From contig NZ_BANR01000007.1 of the NCBI RefSeq assembly GCF_000332975.1, positions 173,615 to 237,614 on the forward strand: DNA of 64,000 nt, read 5' to 3'. Each line of letters starts with the position of its first letter. Within the stretch, counting starts at the first letter, position 1. The position numbers were made by a program, and so were the translations under genes. The notes under the pieces are model-generated. The model was not told the DNA's origin. It ran no database searches and saw nothing but the letters and a program-made list of their open reading frames with translations. Positions 17,773 to 27,110 of the stretch are shown piece after piece. Origin of the DNA: Gordonia aichiensis NBRC 108223 (GTDB taxonomy: Bacteria > Actinomycetota > Actinomycetes > Mycobacteriales > Mycobacteriaceae).

Positions 17773-19814
17773 TGAGCGGATCGACGGCATCCGGTTCACT
17801 CGACCAGCGGCAGAAGAACGGGCGCATCGACGAATTCGCGGCGACGGTTGCCGAACGCCACGGCGTCGACACGTCGACCTACGAGGCGCTGTGGTCGTGG
17901 TCGGTGGCTCAGCCGGCGAAGTTCTGGCGGGCGGTGTGGGACTTCTTCGATCTCGATGCCATCGCCGGGCCGCTCGCCGAGGGCGACGACGCAGTTCTCG
18001 CGTCGACGGACATGCCGGGCGCACAATGGTTTCCCGGTGTGAGTATCAATTACGTCGATCAGGTCTTCCGGCACGCCGATGCTCCCGACGCCGCCAACCG
18101 GACGGCGGTCGTGGGCGTCGACGAGGCTGGGGAGCGAAAGTCGTTGACCTGGAGCCAATTGCGCGAGCAATCGGTGGCGTTCGCACAGACACTTCGCGGG
18201 CTCGGCGTCGGTGTCGGGGATGTGGTGGCGGCGTATCTGCCCGACGTTCCCGAGGCGCTGGTCGCATTTCTGGGTACCGCTGCGGTCGGTGCGATCTGGT
18301 CGGGTTGCGGTCAGGATTACGCGCCCTCGGGCGCTGCGGGCCGACTGGCCCAGCTCGCACCCGTCGTGCTGGTGACAGCCGACGGTTACCGCTACAACGG
18401 CAAGGAGATCGACAAGGCGCCCGACAGTGCAGAACTGGCAGGTCTTCTCGAGGAGCTGCGCGCACACATCGTCGTCGGCGATCCGTCACGCCAACCCGAT
18501 CGCGACATCGAGGTGCTTGCCTTCGACGACGTGATCGCCCCCAGAGGATCCTCACAGCCGGGATCGGCTCCGGAAGGCGAGGCCGACACTGACCTACCGG
18601 TACGGGTGCCGTTTGACCATCCCCTGTGGGTGCTGTTCAGTTCGGGCACCACCGGGCGGCCCAAGGGCATCGTCCACGGGCACGGGGGCGTCGTCGTCGA
18701 ACATCTCAAAGCGGCTGGGCTGCATGCTGATCTGTCGCATGAGGATGTGTTCTTCTGGCACACCGCGCTGAGCTGGATGATGTGGAATTTCCAGGCGGCG
18801 GGGTTGCTGGTGGGCGCCGAGATCGTCTGTTACAGCGGTTCGCCGCTGTATCCGGACGCCGACCGGTTGTGGGCACTCGTCGCCGACGAGCGCGTCACCT
18901 ACTTCGGCACGAGTCCCGGGCAGTTGCAGGCAAGTCGCAAGGCGGGCCTCGTGCCCGGGCGCGACCACGACCTGGCGATGCTGCGCGGGATCGGCAGCAC
19001 AGGGTCGGCCTTGTCGGCCGACCTGTTCGAGTGGATCGACGAGAACGTGCGCCCGGGAATCCCGGTGTCGTCGATCAGTGGTGGCACCGACGTGGTGACC
19101 GCGTTCGCCGGCGGCTCGTCGGGCCAACCGGTGGTGCCCGGAGAGCTGTCGGTGCGCTACCTCGGTGTGGCGCTGGCCAGTTGGGCTCCCGACGCGACGC
19201 CGTTGGTGGACGAGGTCGGCGAGATGGTCGTGACCGCACCGATGCCGTCGATGCCGGTGAGCTTCTGGAACGACCCCGGCGGGGAACGCTATCGGGCCGC
19301 GTACTTCGCGCACGAATGGACGGGTGCAACCGACACACCCGTTGTCTGGCGACACGGCGACTGGGTGACGGTCACCGATCGTGGGTCGCTGGTCATTCAC
19401 GGTCGTAGCGACGCCACGCTCAACAAGCAGGGCGTGCGCATGGGCTCGGCCGACATCTACGAGGTCGTCGAGAGCCTCGACGAGGTCGCGGAGGCGTTTG
19501 TGCTCGGCGTCGACGGACCCGATGGCAAGTACTGGATGCCGCTGTTCGTGACCCTGGTGCCCGGTGCGGCGCTCGATGACCGGTTGCGCTCGACGATCGC
19601 CTCGTCGATTCGCACCCGACTCTCGCCACGACACATTCCGGATGAGGTGATCGAGGCTCCCGGTATCCCGCATACCCGCACAGGTAAGAAGCTCGAGGTG
19701 CCCGTGACGGCGATTCTCGCCGGGCGCACCGGCGTCGACGTCGACCCCCGGTCGATAGACGATCCGGGCCTCATCGATTGGTACGCGGCTCGCGGTCGCG
19801 AACATCGGTGGTAG
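17772..19814 (+). CDS. aacS: Acetoacetyl-CoA synthetase (acetoacetate-CoA ligase)
   Basis: 680 residues from ATG 17772, which overlaps the preceding TGA (TGATG). Length and sequence fit AacS rather than acetyl-CoA synthetase: an N-terminal domain with SWSVAQPAKFWRAVWDFFDL and GAQWFPGVSINYVDQ, the P-loop LFSSGTTGRPKGIVHGHGG, an acetoacetate-ligase style SSISGGTDVVTAF motif, GDWVTVTDRGSLVIHGRSDATL, and the C-terminal TRTGKKLEVPV. The reaction is acetoacetate + CoA + ATP to acetoacetyl-CoA + AMP + PPi, which re-activates the acetoacetate released by leucine degradation. In M. tuberculosis the comparable locus carries a succinyl-CoA:3-oxoacid CoA-transferase pair instead. No such genes are present here. 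Confidence 0.92.
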   Translation: MSGSTASGSLDQRQKNGRIDEFAATVAERHGVDTSTYEALWSWSVAQPAKFWRAVWDFFDLDAIAGPLAEGDDAVLASTDMPGAQWFPGVSINYVDQVFRHADAPDAANRTAVVGVDEAGERKSLTWSQLREQSVAFAQTLRGLGVGVGDVVAAYLPDVPEALVAFLGTAAVGAIWSGCGQDYAPSGAAGRLAQLAPVVLVTADGYRYNGKEIDKAPDSAELAGLLEELRAHIVVGDPSRQPDRDIEVLAFDDVIAPRGSSQPGSAPEGEADTDLPVRVPFDHPLWVLFSSGTTGRPKGIVHGHGGVVVEHLKAAGLHADLSHEDVFFWHTALSWMMWNFQAAGLLVGAEIVCYSGSPLYPDADRLWALVADERVTYFGTSPGQLQASRKAGLVPGRDHDLAMLRGIGSTGSALSADLFEWIDENVRPGIPVSSISGGTDVVTAFAGGSSGQPVVPGELSVRYLGVALASWAPDATPLVDEVGEMVVTAPMPSMPVSFWNDPGGERYRAAYFAHEWTGATDTPVVWRHGDWVTVTDRGSLVIHGRSDATLNKQGVRMGSADIYEVVESLDEVAEAFVLGVDGPDGKYWMPLFVTLVPGAALDDRLRSTIASSIRTRLSPRHIPDEVIEAPGIPHTRTGKKLEVPVTAILAGRTGVDVDPRSIDDPGLIDWYAARGREHRW

Positions 19815-19838
19815 GGGATCCGTCTCACACCGATGTAC

Positions 19839-19844
19839 TAGCGT
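19839..19844 (+). promoter_or_regulatory. -10 box (TAGCGT) for the 34 kDa-antigen-like gene
   Basis: TAGCGT in tactagcgtggtcgg. The start would be near 19851, giving an 85-nt leader with aggag (19922-19926) before ATG 19936. Confidence 0.5.
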
Positions 19845-19935
19845 GGTCGGGGAACTGCCGTGCCCTGCCGACGTGCGGGTTGCGGTCCGGACGCCCTGCG
19901 TGGTCAGGGTGAGTTGATACCAGGAGACATGACGT

Positions 19936-21315
19936 ATGAGTTATCAGCCGGGAGGCTCCGGTTTCGGTGCTTCCGACTCGGGTCAGGGCTACGGACAGCA
20001 AGCTGGACAGCAAGGCGGATACCCGCAGGCCGGTGGTGCCCAGTACGGCTCTGACCAGCAAGGATCTTCGCGGCAGGCGAGTTCGCAGTACGGCTACGGG
20101 CAGCAGCAGCCGGGGCAGTACGGCTATGGTCAGACACCCGGTTACGGTCAGCAGTCGGCTGCGGGCTACGGGCAACAGCAGGGCTACGGGCAGTCGCAGG
20201 GCTACGGGCAACAGCAGGGCTACGGGCAACAGCAGGGCTACGGCGAGCAAGGTTCGGGTCAGTCGGGCTATCCCCAGTCCGGGTACCCCCAATCGGGATA
20301 CGGTCAGCAGGATTACAACCAGTACGGCTACGGGCAGGGCCAGTACGGTGCGCCGGCGAAGCCCGCAAGCCAGGGACTTCCGCCCAACATTGCGATGATC
20401 CTCGCCATCGCGTTGAGCGGGTTGTCGGCGCTGAATCTTCTGATCGGCTTCTGGAATTCCGGCTCGGGTGTGGACCTGGCGGTCGTCGTGATCGCGTTGT
20501 CGCTCCTCGCGGGTCTGTTCCCGACGAAGGTTGCAGTCAACGCGCTTGTCCCCGTTGTGGCGGCAGTGACGAGCGGTGCTTTCGTCTTCCGCGTTTATGC
20601 GGTCATCGACGCGGCAGTGTCCGATCTCAGCGTCGACTGGACCGTGTACGTGCAGTTGGTGCTCGAACTGCTGATCGCGGGCGCCGCGATCCTCTGGTTG
20701 CTCATCATCCTCGACGCGGTCAAGGTCGCGCCGGTGCCGGGGGGCGTTGCAGCCACCGGATCCGTACCTGCGGGTTCGACGGTGACAGGAGCCGAGCAGA
20801 CGACCGTGATCACCGGGACGGCCCCCGCATCGCAGGGTTACGGCCAGGGGAGCGCGACCGGTTACGGCGACGCGCAGGCATCGGGCAAGGCGCAGGCGCC
20901 GGTGGCATCGACTCCGGGCGCTTCGGACTCGGGTCAGTCGGCGTACAGCTACGGCCAGTCTCCGTCGCATCAGGCCGACTCCAGCTCGTACGGCACGAGT
21001 GCAGCGTCGGCACAGCAGCCGTCCGATGCTTCGCACTACTCGTCCTCGTCGTCACTCTCTTCCTACTCACCCTCGTCACAGTCGGCCGCGTCCCAGTCGT
21101 CGTACCCGCAGGCGCAGCCGTCGTCGGGTCCCTCGGCACAGGCACCCGGCGGATATCCGGGCGCCGCAGCCTCGGAGTCGAGGGGAGAGTCGTCTCCGAC
21201 GGCGTCACCGACCTCCGGACCGGCGGCCGAGAGCGGCTACGGCGATCGCACGACGGCCTTCCACCGCCCGGAGTCCGGGGAGCAGCCGGGACAGAGCGGC
21301 TCGTCGTCGAAGTGA
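19936..21315 (+). CDS. 34 kDa-antigen family membrane protein (DUF5336) with FUS-like GYGQ repeats
   Basis: 459 residues. Residues 1-140 are a low-complexity domain of Gly/Tyr/Gln/Ser with many GYGQQQ and QYGYGQ units. Four hydrophobic helices follow: [53 protein letters not shown] and [19 protein letters not shown] 200-residue Ser/Gln/Pro/Tyr-rich tail ([12 protein letters not shown], poly-Ser) completes it. The membrane core matches the actinobacterial 34 kDa antigenic protein family (Rv0954 in M. tuberculosis), reported to associate with division or polar growth in mycobacteria. It precedes PerM exactly as in M. tuberculosis. Both termini are probably cytoplasmic and disordered. ATG 19936 is set by aggag nine nt upstream; the ATG at 19929 is out of frame. 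Confidence 0.88.
   Translation: MSYQPGGSGFGASDSGQGYGQQAGQQGGYPQAGGAQYGSDQQGSSRQASSQYGYGQQQPGQYGYGQTPGYGQQSAAGYGQQQGYGQSQGYGQQQGYGQQQGYGEQGSGQSGYPQSGYPQSGYGQQDYNQYGYGQGQYGAPAKPASQGLPPNIAMILAIALSGLSALNLLIGFWNSGSGVDLAVVVIALSLLAGLFPTKVAVNALVPVVAAVTSGAFVFRVYAVIDAAVSDLSVDWTVYVQLVLELLIAGAAILWLLIILDAVKVAPVPGGVAATGSVPAGSTVTGAEQTTVITGTAPASQGYGQGSATGYGDAQASGKAQAPVASTPGASDSGQSAYSYGQSPSHQADSSSYGTSAASAQQPSDASHYSSSSSLSSYSPSSQSAASQSSYPQAQPSSGPSAQAPGGYPGAAASESRGESSPTASPTSGPAAESGYGDRTTAFHRPESGEQPGQSGSSSK
20080..20260 (+). repeat. GYGQQQ-coding microsatellite-like repeat
   Basis: Repeated ggctacgggcaacagca-type units (15-18 bp) encode GYGQQQ. Copies at about 20167-20260 are almost identical, so the tract is a likely site of slippage length variation. 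Confidence 0.7.
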
Positions 21316-21387
21316 TGGCTCAGCGGCTGACCGGGTAGTTCGTCCGGCCACTCGAGCGGCTCAGCACGCACAGCGACTCAACACGCA

Positions 21388-21417
21388 GTAGGGCTCCGCC
21401 ACACGGCGGGGCCCTAC
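21388..21417 (+). terminator. Hairpin terminator after the 34 kDa-antigen-like gene
   Basis: GTAGGGCTCCGCC-acac-GGCGGGGCCCTAC: 13-bp arms with one mismatch and a 4-nt loop, without a T-run. Confidence 0.8.
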
Positions 21418-21426
21418 GCGTATGTC

Positions 21427-23067
21427 GTGAGCGTCACCTCTCGGCGCGTCTCCGACTCAACTGGTGTCACTCGTGTCACGCTCGTAACGATGTCGTCGAT
21501 CAGGTCTGTGCCCAGAGAGAGTCTTTCCGCGCGTCTGCGTCAGGTGCGGCAGGCGACCCGCGCGCAACGCATGGGAAGCGAGGGCAGCGCCCGTGAGCTG
21601 ATCCTCGTGGCGTTCGGGGTTCCGGTCGTCACGCTGATGGTCCTCGTCGTGTGTGTGCTCGCGGTTCTGCTGATGTCCGGTGGGGATGTCTCGGGCATTG
21701 CGAGCGTGATCTCGGCATGCTGGCTGGCTATTCACCAGGTGCCGCTGACGATGAACGGTGTCACGCTTGGTGTGCTCCCGATGCTCCCGACGCTGCTCGT
21801 TGCGGCCGGGACCGCCGGGTTCGCGTCGTCGGCGAGTCGTGTCGGACGGTCGCCGTCGGAAGTCGCGGCGATCGCCGCCGCTGCGGTCGGCGGACCACTG
21901 GTGATCACGGCGATGGCGTTGGCCGTGCTCATGGACGGGTCGGCGGACATGCCGGTCACCGCTCCCAACGCTCTCTTGGCATTCGGATGCACGATCGCGC
22001 TGCATGGGCTGGCAACCGCAGCGGGCGTCGCATGGCGTCGACGCCGCGACCTCGCAGCACAGACGTCTGTCACCGCAGCCGACCGTCGCGGATTCCGCTT
22101 CGGGCTCCTGGCGGCGGTGGCACTCCTCGCAGCGGGATCGCTCCTGGTTCTGGTGCGGCTTCTGCTGAGCTTTTCCGAGGTCGGTCACCTCATCGCCGGC
22201 GGCTACCGCTTCGACGGCTACCTGGGGCTCACGGTGCTGTCGATCCTGTACCTGCCCAACGCGATCGTGGGCGCGACCGCCGTTCTGGTGGGCGCCGATG
22301 TCCACATCGGAGCGATGTCGGTGGATCTGCTCTCGGTGCGCACCGGACCGATGCCGCCGGTACCTCTGCTCGCGGCGCTTCCCGATGCCGACCACGGCAT
22401 GCTCGGCATCGTGGGATTCGCTGTCCCCGTTGCCGTTGCGGGCTACGTGGGCTGGCGGTGCCGTTCGCTCGACCCCATCGCCCACGTCAGGGCCGTCGGC
22501 GTGGCCGGTGCCGTCGCGGCGTCGATCGTCGTTCTGCTCGCCTGGCCCGCGGGCGGTCGCCTCGGCGAGATCGGTGAGACAGGCGTCAACGCGGCGGCGG
22601 CAGGGGTGTTCACGCTCGGTTGGATCGTCGTCGTCGGACTCATCGTCGCGCTCATCTACGGCTGCCTGCCGTCTACGCGGCGCGCCAGGCTGGAAGCCGC
22701 TCCACACCTCGACGAGAACGACGACCTCGACACCTGGTTCGACGACTCCGGATTCGACGACGACTACGTGGTCGACTCCTGGTACGAAGACGTCGACGAG
22801 ACCGACCCTGACGGAATCAGGTCGGACGCTGATACCGACGAGATCGACGTCGACGGTATCGGGTTCAACGCTGTTACCGATGAGACCGATGTTGACGGCG
22901 CCGAGTTCGACGCTGATGGCGACGAGACCGATTCGGACAGTGCCGGGTTCGACGCTGGTACCGATGAGACCGACGTCGACGGTATCGGGTTCGACGCTGA
23001 CGGCACCGCGGAGACCGCGCCTCGCCCACGGGGCGCGAAGAGCGATCCATTAGGCTCGCAGATGTGA
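21427..23067 (+). CDS. perM: PerM-like polytopic membrane protein with acidic repeat tail
   Basis: 546 residues if started at GTG 21427; ATG 21490 (525 residues) is equally possible, since neither start has a ribosome binding site. About ten hydrophobic segments span residues 60-410. The C-terminal 110 residues are cytoplasmic-type and very acidic, with four 14-residue repeats of the form TDETDVDGIGFDAD. The position between the 34 kDa-antigen gene and purN is that of Rv0955 (PerM), which stabilises the divisome in M. tuberculosis. The repeat tail has no counterpart that I know of in PerM. The last codons contain the -10 box of purN, and the stop overlaps the purN start. Confidence 0.8.
   Translation: MSVTSRRVSDSTGVTRVTLVTMSSIRSVPRESLSARLRQVRQATRAQRMGSEGSARELILVAFGVPVVTLMVLVVCVLAVLLMSGGDVSGIASVISACWLAIHQVPLTMNGVTLGVLPMLPTLLVAAGTAGFASSASRVGRSPSEVAAIAAAAVGGPLVITAMALAVLMDGSADMPVTAPNALLAFGCTIALHGLATAAGVAWRRRRDLAAQTSVTAADRRGFRFGLLAAVALLAAGSLLVLVRLLLSFSEVGHLIAGGYRFDGYLGLTVLSILYLPNAIVGATAVLVGADVHIGAMSVDLLSVRTGPMPPVPLLAALPDADHGMLGIVGFAVPVAVAGYVGWRCRSLDPIAHVRAVGVAGAVAASIVVLLAWPAGGRLGEIGETGVNAAAAGVFTLGWIVVVGLIVALIYGCLPSTRRARLEAAPHLDENDDLDTWFDDSGFDDDYVVDSWYEDVDETDPDGIRSDADTDEIDVDGIGFNAVTDETDVDGAEFDADGDETDSDSAGFDAGTDETDVDGIGFDADGTAETAPRPRGAKSDPLGSQM
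22834..23001 (+). repeat. Four tandem 42-bp coding repeats (acidic 14-mers)
   Basis: Copies at 22834, 22876, 22918 and 22960, each 42 bp, encode [TG]DE[TI]D[VS]D[GS]xxFxA[DVG]. DxDxDG-like spacing resembles calcium-binding acidic repeats. Confidence 0.8.
23051..23056 (+). promoter_or_regulatory. -10 box (TAGGCT), leaderless internal promoter of purN
   Basis: TAGGCT lies inside the end of perM and finishes 7 nt before GTG 23064. It would give purNH its own leaderless transcript. Confidence 0.6.
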
Positions 23068-23702
23068 ACAGCACTCCCGTTGACGCTACCGACAGCCCGG
23101 TACGCGTCCCGATCGTCGTGATGGCGTCGGGAACGGGAACTCTGCTCGAGTCGCTCATCGATCGCGCCAACGGACCCGACTCCGCCTTCGAGGTGAGCGC
23201 CGTTGTCGTCGACCGCGACTGCCGCGCGGCGTCGATCGCACAGCGTCACGACATCCCCGTCGTGGTGTGTCGTGTTGCCGACCACGCCGATCGCGCCCAC
23301 TGGGACGAGGCACTGACCACGCACGTGTCCGCGGTCGCCCCGGCGTGGGTGGTCACCGCCGGTTTCATGAAGATCCTCGGTCCGGCCTTCCTGGCGCGCT
23401 TCGGTGGTCGCATCGTCAACTCCCACCCCGCGCTGCTGCCATCCTTTCCCGGCGCGCACGGAGTGGCCGACGCGCTCGAACACGGAGTGAAGGTGACGGG
23501 CGCGACAATTCACCTCGTCGACGACGGCGTCGACACCGGACCGATCCTCGCGCAGGCGCCGGTGATGGTGTCGCCGAGCGACACCGAGGAGACCTTGCAC
23601 GAACGCATCAAGTCGGTAGAGCGATTCCTGCTCGCCGACGTTGTGGCGAAACTCGTCACCCGAGGAGTTGTCATCGACGGACGAAAGGCCCGGATCCCGT
23701 GA
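23064..23702 (+). CDS. purN: Phosphoribosylglycinamide formyltransferase 1 (GAR transformylase)
   Basis: 212 residues from GTG 23064. The enzyme transfers formyl from 10-formyl-THF to GAR in purine synthesis. Visible motifs are [16 protein letters not shown] (P-site), catalytic [15 protein letters not shown] with the conserved Asn and His, and [14 protein letters not shown] with the conserved Asp. Length is typical. The stop codon overlaps the purH start by three bases (GTG 23699, TGA 23700-23702), so the pair is translationally coupled. The gene order perM-purN-purH is the same as in M. tuberculosis. Confidence 0.96.
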   Translation: MNSTPVDATDSPVRVPIVVMASGTGTLLESLIDRANGPDSAFEVSAVVVDRDCRAASIAQRHDIPVVVCRVADHADRAHWDEALTTHVSAVAPAWVVTAGFMKILGPAFLARFGGRIVNSHPALLPSFPGAHGVADALEHGVKVTGATIHLVDDGVDTGPILAQAPVMVSPSDTEETLHERIKSVERFLLADVVAKLVTRGVVIDGRKARIP

Positions 23703-25279
23703 ACGCAGCCACCCCAGCAGACGCCGGTCGACGCCCCATCAGGCGCGCGCTGGTCAGCGTCTACGACAAAACCGACCTCGCCGATCTCGCGACGTCGCTG
23801 CACGAGGCCGGTGTTGAACTGGTGTCGACCGGCTCGACTGCGAAAACCATTGCTGCGGCAGGACTTCCGGTTACCGAGGTGTCGGAGCTGACAGGGTTCC
23901 CCGAATGTCTCGACGGACGGGTGAAGACGCTTCACCCCAAGGTGCATGCGGGCATTCTCGCCGACAGTCGTAAGGAGTCGCACGTCGCGCAACTCGACGA
24001 ACTGGGCGTTGCTCCCTTCGATCTGGTCGTCGTCAACCTCTACCCGTTCACCGAGACCGTCGCGTCGGGTGCCACGCCCGACGAGTGCATCGAACAGATC
24101 GACATCGGCGGACCGTCGATGGTCCGGGGTGCGGCCAAGAACCATCCGACGGTTGCCGTCGTCGTCGACCCGATGGACTACGAGCAGGTCTCTGCCGCGG
24201 TGGCCGATGGTGGTTTCACCCTCACGCAGCGACGTGAGTTGGCCGCCAAGGCATTCCGCCACACCGCCGACTACGACGTCGCGGTCGCCTCGTGGATGTC
24301 GAAGGAGGTCGCGCCCGCGGCGGACGGCTCACCTTTCCCCGAATGGGCCGGATTCACGTGGGAGCGCTCCGATGTGCTGCGCTACGGCGAGAACCCGCAC
24401 CAGGCCGCCGCGCTCTACCTCTCCACCGCGGCCCCCGAGGGGCTGGCGTCGGCAGAACAGCTCCACGGCAAGGAGATGAGTTACAACAACTACACCGACT
24501 CCGACGCCGCCTGGCGCAGCGCTCATGATTTCGACGCTCCGGCCGTGGCAATCATCAAGCACGCCAACCCCTGTGGCATTGCGATCGGTGAAACGATCGG
24601 CGAGGCACACCGTCTCGCGCACGCCTGCGATCCGGTGAGCGCCTATGGCGGGGTGATCGCTGCCAATCGTGAGATCACCGTCGAGATGGCCGAGCAGGTC
24701 GCGGAGATCTTCACCGAGGTCATCATCGCACCGGGCTTCGCCGACGGCGCGCTCTCGGTGTTGCAGCGCAAGAAGAACATTCGCATCCTGCGTGCTGTCC
24801 CACCGGTACGCGCCGGACTCGAATTCCGTCCGGTGTCCGGCGGTCTGCTCATGCAGGATCGCGACATCGTCGACGCCGAGGGCGACAACCCGGAGAACTG
24901 GACCTTGGCCGCAGGAGCGCCGGCGGATCCCGATACTCTCGCTGATCTCGAATTCGCTTGGCGCGCATGCCGCTCGGTCAAGTCCAATGCCATTCTCCTG
25001 GCCAAGGGCGGAGCGTCGGTCGGCGTCGGTATGGGGCAGGTCAACCGAGTCGACTCGGCGCACCTGGCCGTGACCCGCGCCGGTGATCGGGCCAACGGCA
25101 GCGTCGGCGCCTCGGATGCCTTCTTCCCGTTCCCCGATGGGCTGCAGGTGCTGATCAACGGTGGGGTGTCCGCCGTCGTGCAGCCGGGTGGGTCGATCCG
25201 CGACAACGAGGTCATCGAGGCCGCCGCAGAGGCAGGCATCACCCTGTACCTCACCGGGGCACGGCACTTCGCGCACTGA
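23699..25279 (+). CDS. purH: Bifunctional AICAR transformylase / IMP cyclohydrolase
   Basis: 526 residues from GTG 23699, which overlaps the purN stop. The N-terminal IMP cyclohydrolase domain shows [44 protein letters not shown] and [15 protein letters not shown]. The C-terminal AICAR formyltransferase domain shows [52 protein letters not shown] and [14 protein letters not shown], ending at [10 protein letters not shown]. It catalyses the last two steps to IMP. Length and ending are exactly those of the family. The same-strand downstream gene begins after a short tandem repeat. Confidence 0.97.
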   Translation: MNAATPADAGRRPIRRALVSVYDKTDLADLATSLHEAGVELVSTGSTAKTIAAAGLPVTEVSELTGFPECLDGRVKTLHPKVHAGILADSRKESHVAQLDELGVAPFDLVVVNLYPFTETVASGATPDECIEQIDIGGPSMVRGAAKNHPTVAVVVDPMDYEQVSAAVADGGFTLTQRRELAAKAFRHTADYDVAVASWMSKEVAPAADGSPFPEWAGFTWERSDVLRYGENPHQAAALYLSTAAPEGLASAEQLHGKEMSYNNYTDSDAAWRSAHDFDAPAVAIIKHANPCGIAIGETIGEAHRLAHACDPVSAYGGVIAANREITVEMAEQVAEIFTEVIIAPGFADGALSVLQRKKNIRILRAVPPVRAGLEFRPVSGGLLMQDRDIVDAEGDNPENWTLAAGAPADPDTLADLEFAWRACRSVKSNAILLAKGGASVGVGMGQVNRVDSAHLAVTRAGDRANGSVGASDAFFPFPDGLQVLINGGVSAVVQPGGSIRDNEVIEAAAEAGITLYLTGARHFAH

Positions 25280-25286
25280 TCTGATC

Positions 25287-25383
25287 GCGTCGACTGTGCG
25301 TTCCCAGGTGTTGACCGTGCGTGCCGGGGCGTCGACTGTGCGTTCCCAGGTGTTGACCGTGCGTGCCGGGGCGTCGACTGTGC
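25287..25383 (+). repeat. 42-bp tandem repeat (2.3 copies) built from 21-bp half-units
   Basis: Two identical 42-bp copies start at 25287 and 25329, and a third truncated copy (13 bp) starts at 25371. Each copy is itself two related 21-mers (cgtcgactgtgcgttcccagg and tgttgaccgtgcgtgccgggg). It fills the gap between purH and the TSUP gene. Confidence 0.9.
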
Positions 25384-25390
25384 AGCCCTG

Positions 25391-26134
25391 ATGACGGTTC
25401 TCGACTTCGCGCTGCTGCTCCTCGCCGGATTCGGGGCGGGTCTGATCGGGTACGTGACCGGGCTCGCGTCGGTTGTCAGCTACCCGGCGCTGCTGGCGGT
25501 GGGGCTCAGTCCGATCGCAGCGAACGTCACCAATACGGTCTCGCTCGTTGCGGTGGGGGCGGGGAGTCTCGGCCAGTCCGGCAAGGTGTTGCTCACCGGC
25601 GATCGCCGTCCGTTGTATGCCGGTGTCGTGGCGTCGTTGATCGGCGGGACGATCGGTGCGGTGATCCTGCTGATCACTCCGCCCGAGAGTTTCAAGGTCA
25701 TCGTCCCGTACCTCGTGGGGTTCGCCGCGATCGCGCTACTGGTGCAACCGCAACTTCGACGCCTCGCCTCACGGCATGCCGATCGTCCGTGGGTGTTCGT
25801 GATCGGTCTCGGCGTGATCTCCGTCTACGGAGGCTATTTCGGAGCGGGCGCGGGGATCGTGCTGCTTGCGCTCACCCTGGTCGTGACGAGCGAACCGCTG
25901 TGGCGTGCGACGCTGTTGAAATCCCTGTTCCTCGGAGTCGCGAATCTCGTTGCGGCCGTCGGTTTCATGATTTTCGGACCAGTCAATTGGGTTGCGGCTC
26001 TTGCCATGGCGATCGGCTGCCTGGTCGGCGGGTGGTGTGGCCCGCCCGTCGTGAAGCGGTTGCCCGCGGGTCCGTTGCGTATCGCGGTCGGGATCGGCGG
26101 TCTCGGTCTTGCGGCGTGGCTTGCCGTGAGTTAG
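25391..26134 (+). CDS. TauE/SafE-family (TSUP) anion exporter
   Basis: 247 residues with about eight membrane segments. The family pattern is clear: FALLLLAGFGAGLIGYVTGL with the first GxxxGxxG repeat, SLVAVGAGSLGQSGKVLL, then the second half GVISVYGGYFGAGAGIVLLAL and FMIFGPVNWVAALAMAIGCLVGG. TSUP proteins export sulfite, sulfoacetate or related organosulfur anions. The sulfonate ABC transporter and dioxygenase that follow make export of excess sulfite, or the opposite import role, a reasonable idea. ATG 25391 lies directly after the tandem repeat, with no good ribosome binding site visible. Confidence 0.85.
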   Translation: MTVLDFALLLLAGFGAGLIGYVTGLASVVSYPALLAVGLSPIAANVTNTVSLVAVGAGSLGQSGKVLLTGDRRPLYAGVVASLIGGTIGAVILLITPPESFKVIVPYLVGFAAIALLVQPQLRRLASRHADRPWVFVIGLGVISVYGGYFGAGAGIVLLALTLVVTSEPLWRATLLKSLFLGVANLVAAVGFMIFGPVNWVAALAMAIGCLVGGWCGPPVVKRLPAGPLRIAVGIGGLGLAAWLAVS

Positions 26135-26166
26135 TTTGCAGAGCAACTGATCTCAGGCGGACCGCC

Positions 26167-26237
26167 AACCCGGCCGGGTTTACCTCACGCTGAGGTTAAA
26201 GATGGTCCGATGGCTGCGCGGCGGCTAAACATAGCCG
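26167..26237 (+). promoter_or_regulatory. Terminator-like palindromes and putative leaderless promoter before the ABC operon
   Basis: AACCCGGCCGGGTT (26167-26180) is a perfect palindrome, and ACCTCA-cgc-TGAGGT follows (26183-26197). GGCT-aaaca-TAGCC surrounds a -10-like TAAACA (26226-26231) that ends 6 nt before GTG 26238. Whether the palindromes stop transcription from the exporter or bind a sulfur regulator is open. Confidence 0.4.
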
Positions 26238-27104
26238 GTGACTTTGTTCGTCGATATCTCGCCCGAGGAGCAGCTCGGTCAGGCCGGTGCCGAGAAGGCC
26301 CCGACCGGTAGCCGACTCCGTTCTCTCGCACTGCACGTCGGGCTGCCGGTGCTCTCGGTGGTCCTGTTCCTCGCCGTCTACCAGGCCATCGCTGTCAGCG
26401 GCGTCTGGAGCGAGACCTTCGTTCCGCGACTCGGCACCGTGTGGAATGCCTTCGTCGAGATGTCCACGACGCACAGCGGTGTCGTCGGATACGCCGGCTA
26501 TTACTGGTGGGAACACCTGTACATGACGCTGCGCCGTGTCTTCGTCGGTGTCGTCATCGGCGTCGCAGCGGGTGTGATCCTTGGTCTGGTCATGGGGTCG
26601 GTGCCGTGGGTGCGTCGACTTCTCGAGCCGTGGCTCACCTTCCTGCGGGCACTGCCCCCACTCGCGTACTTCTTCCTGCTGGTCATCTGGCTCGGGATCG
26701 ACGAGGCCCCCAAGATCACTCTTCTCGCGCTCGCCGCCCTCCCGCCTGCGGCGGTGGCGACGACTGCGGCTGTCAGTGCCACCCCGGTCTCACTGATCGA
26801 GGCGGCGCGGGCGCTCGGAGCGAGTCGCCGGGAGGTGATCTCCGACGTCGTGATCCCAGCGGCGCTGCCCGAAACGTTCACCGGCATCCGGCTCTCGGTC
26901 GGGATCGCCTACTCGTCGGTGGTCGCGGCCGAACTCTTCAACGGCATCCCGGGCATCGGCGGCGTCGTCAAGGATGCCAGCAACTACAACAACACTCCCG
27001 TCGTGCTCGTCGGCATCGTCCTCATCGGACTGTCGGGTCTGATCATCGACGGGGCACTCAGAATCATCGAGCACCGCCTGGTGCCGTGGCGTGGAAAGGC
27101 CTGA
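26238..27104 (+). CDS. Sulfonate/taurine-type ABC transporter permease
   Basis: 288 residues from GTG 26238. SsuC/TauC-type inner-membrane permease: a 30-residue cytoplasmic N-terminus, six predicted helices, and the EAA loop EAARALGASRREVISDVVIPAALPETFTGIR, which contacts the ATPase. The ending IIDGALRIIEHRLVPWRGKA is typical of the nitrate/sulfonate/taurine permease group. It is first in the transporter operon; the lipoprotein gene starts 6 nt downstream. The substrate within the sulfonate/nitrate/bicarbonate group is inferred from the neighbouring TauD-family enzyme and TSUP exporter. Confidence 0.92.
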   Translation: MTLFVDISPEEQLGQAGAEKAPTGSRLRSLALHVGLPVLSVVLFLAVYQAIAVSGVWSETFVPRLGTVWNAFVEMSTTHSGVVGYAGYYWWEHLYMTLRRVFVGVVIGVAAGVILGLVMGSVPWVRRLLEPWLTFLRALPPLAYFFLLVIWLGIDEAPKITLLALAALPPAAVATTAAVSATPVSLIEAARALGASRREVISDVVIPAALPETFTGIRLSVGIAYSSVVAAELFNGIPGIGGVVKDASNYNNTPVVLVGIVLIGLSGLIIDGALRIIEHRLVPWRGKA

Positions 27105-27110
27105 ACAACA

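Noticed and set aside
21600..23060. Frameshift or fusion in the PerM-like gene because of its unusual acidic tail
   Set aside because: The frame is continuous, the 42-bp repeats keep phase, and the purN promoter and start follow normally, so a true repeat tail is the simpler reading.
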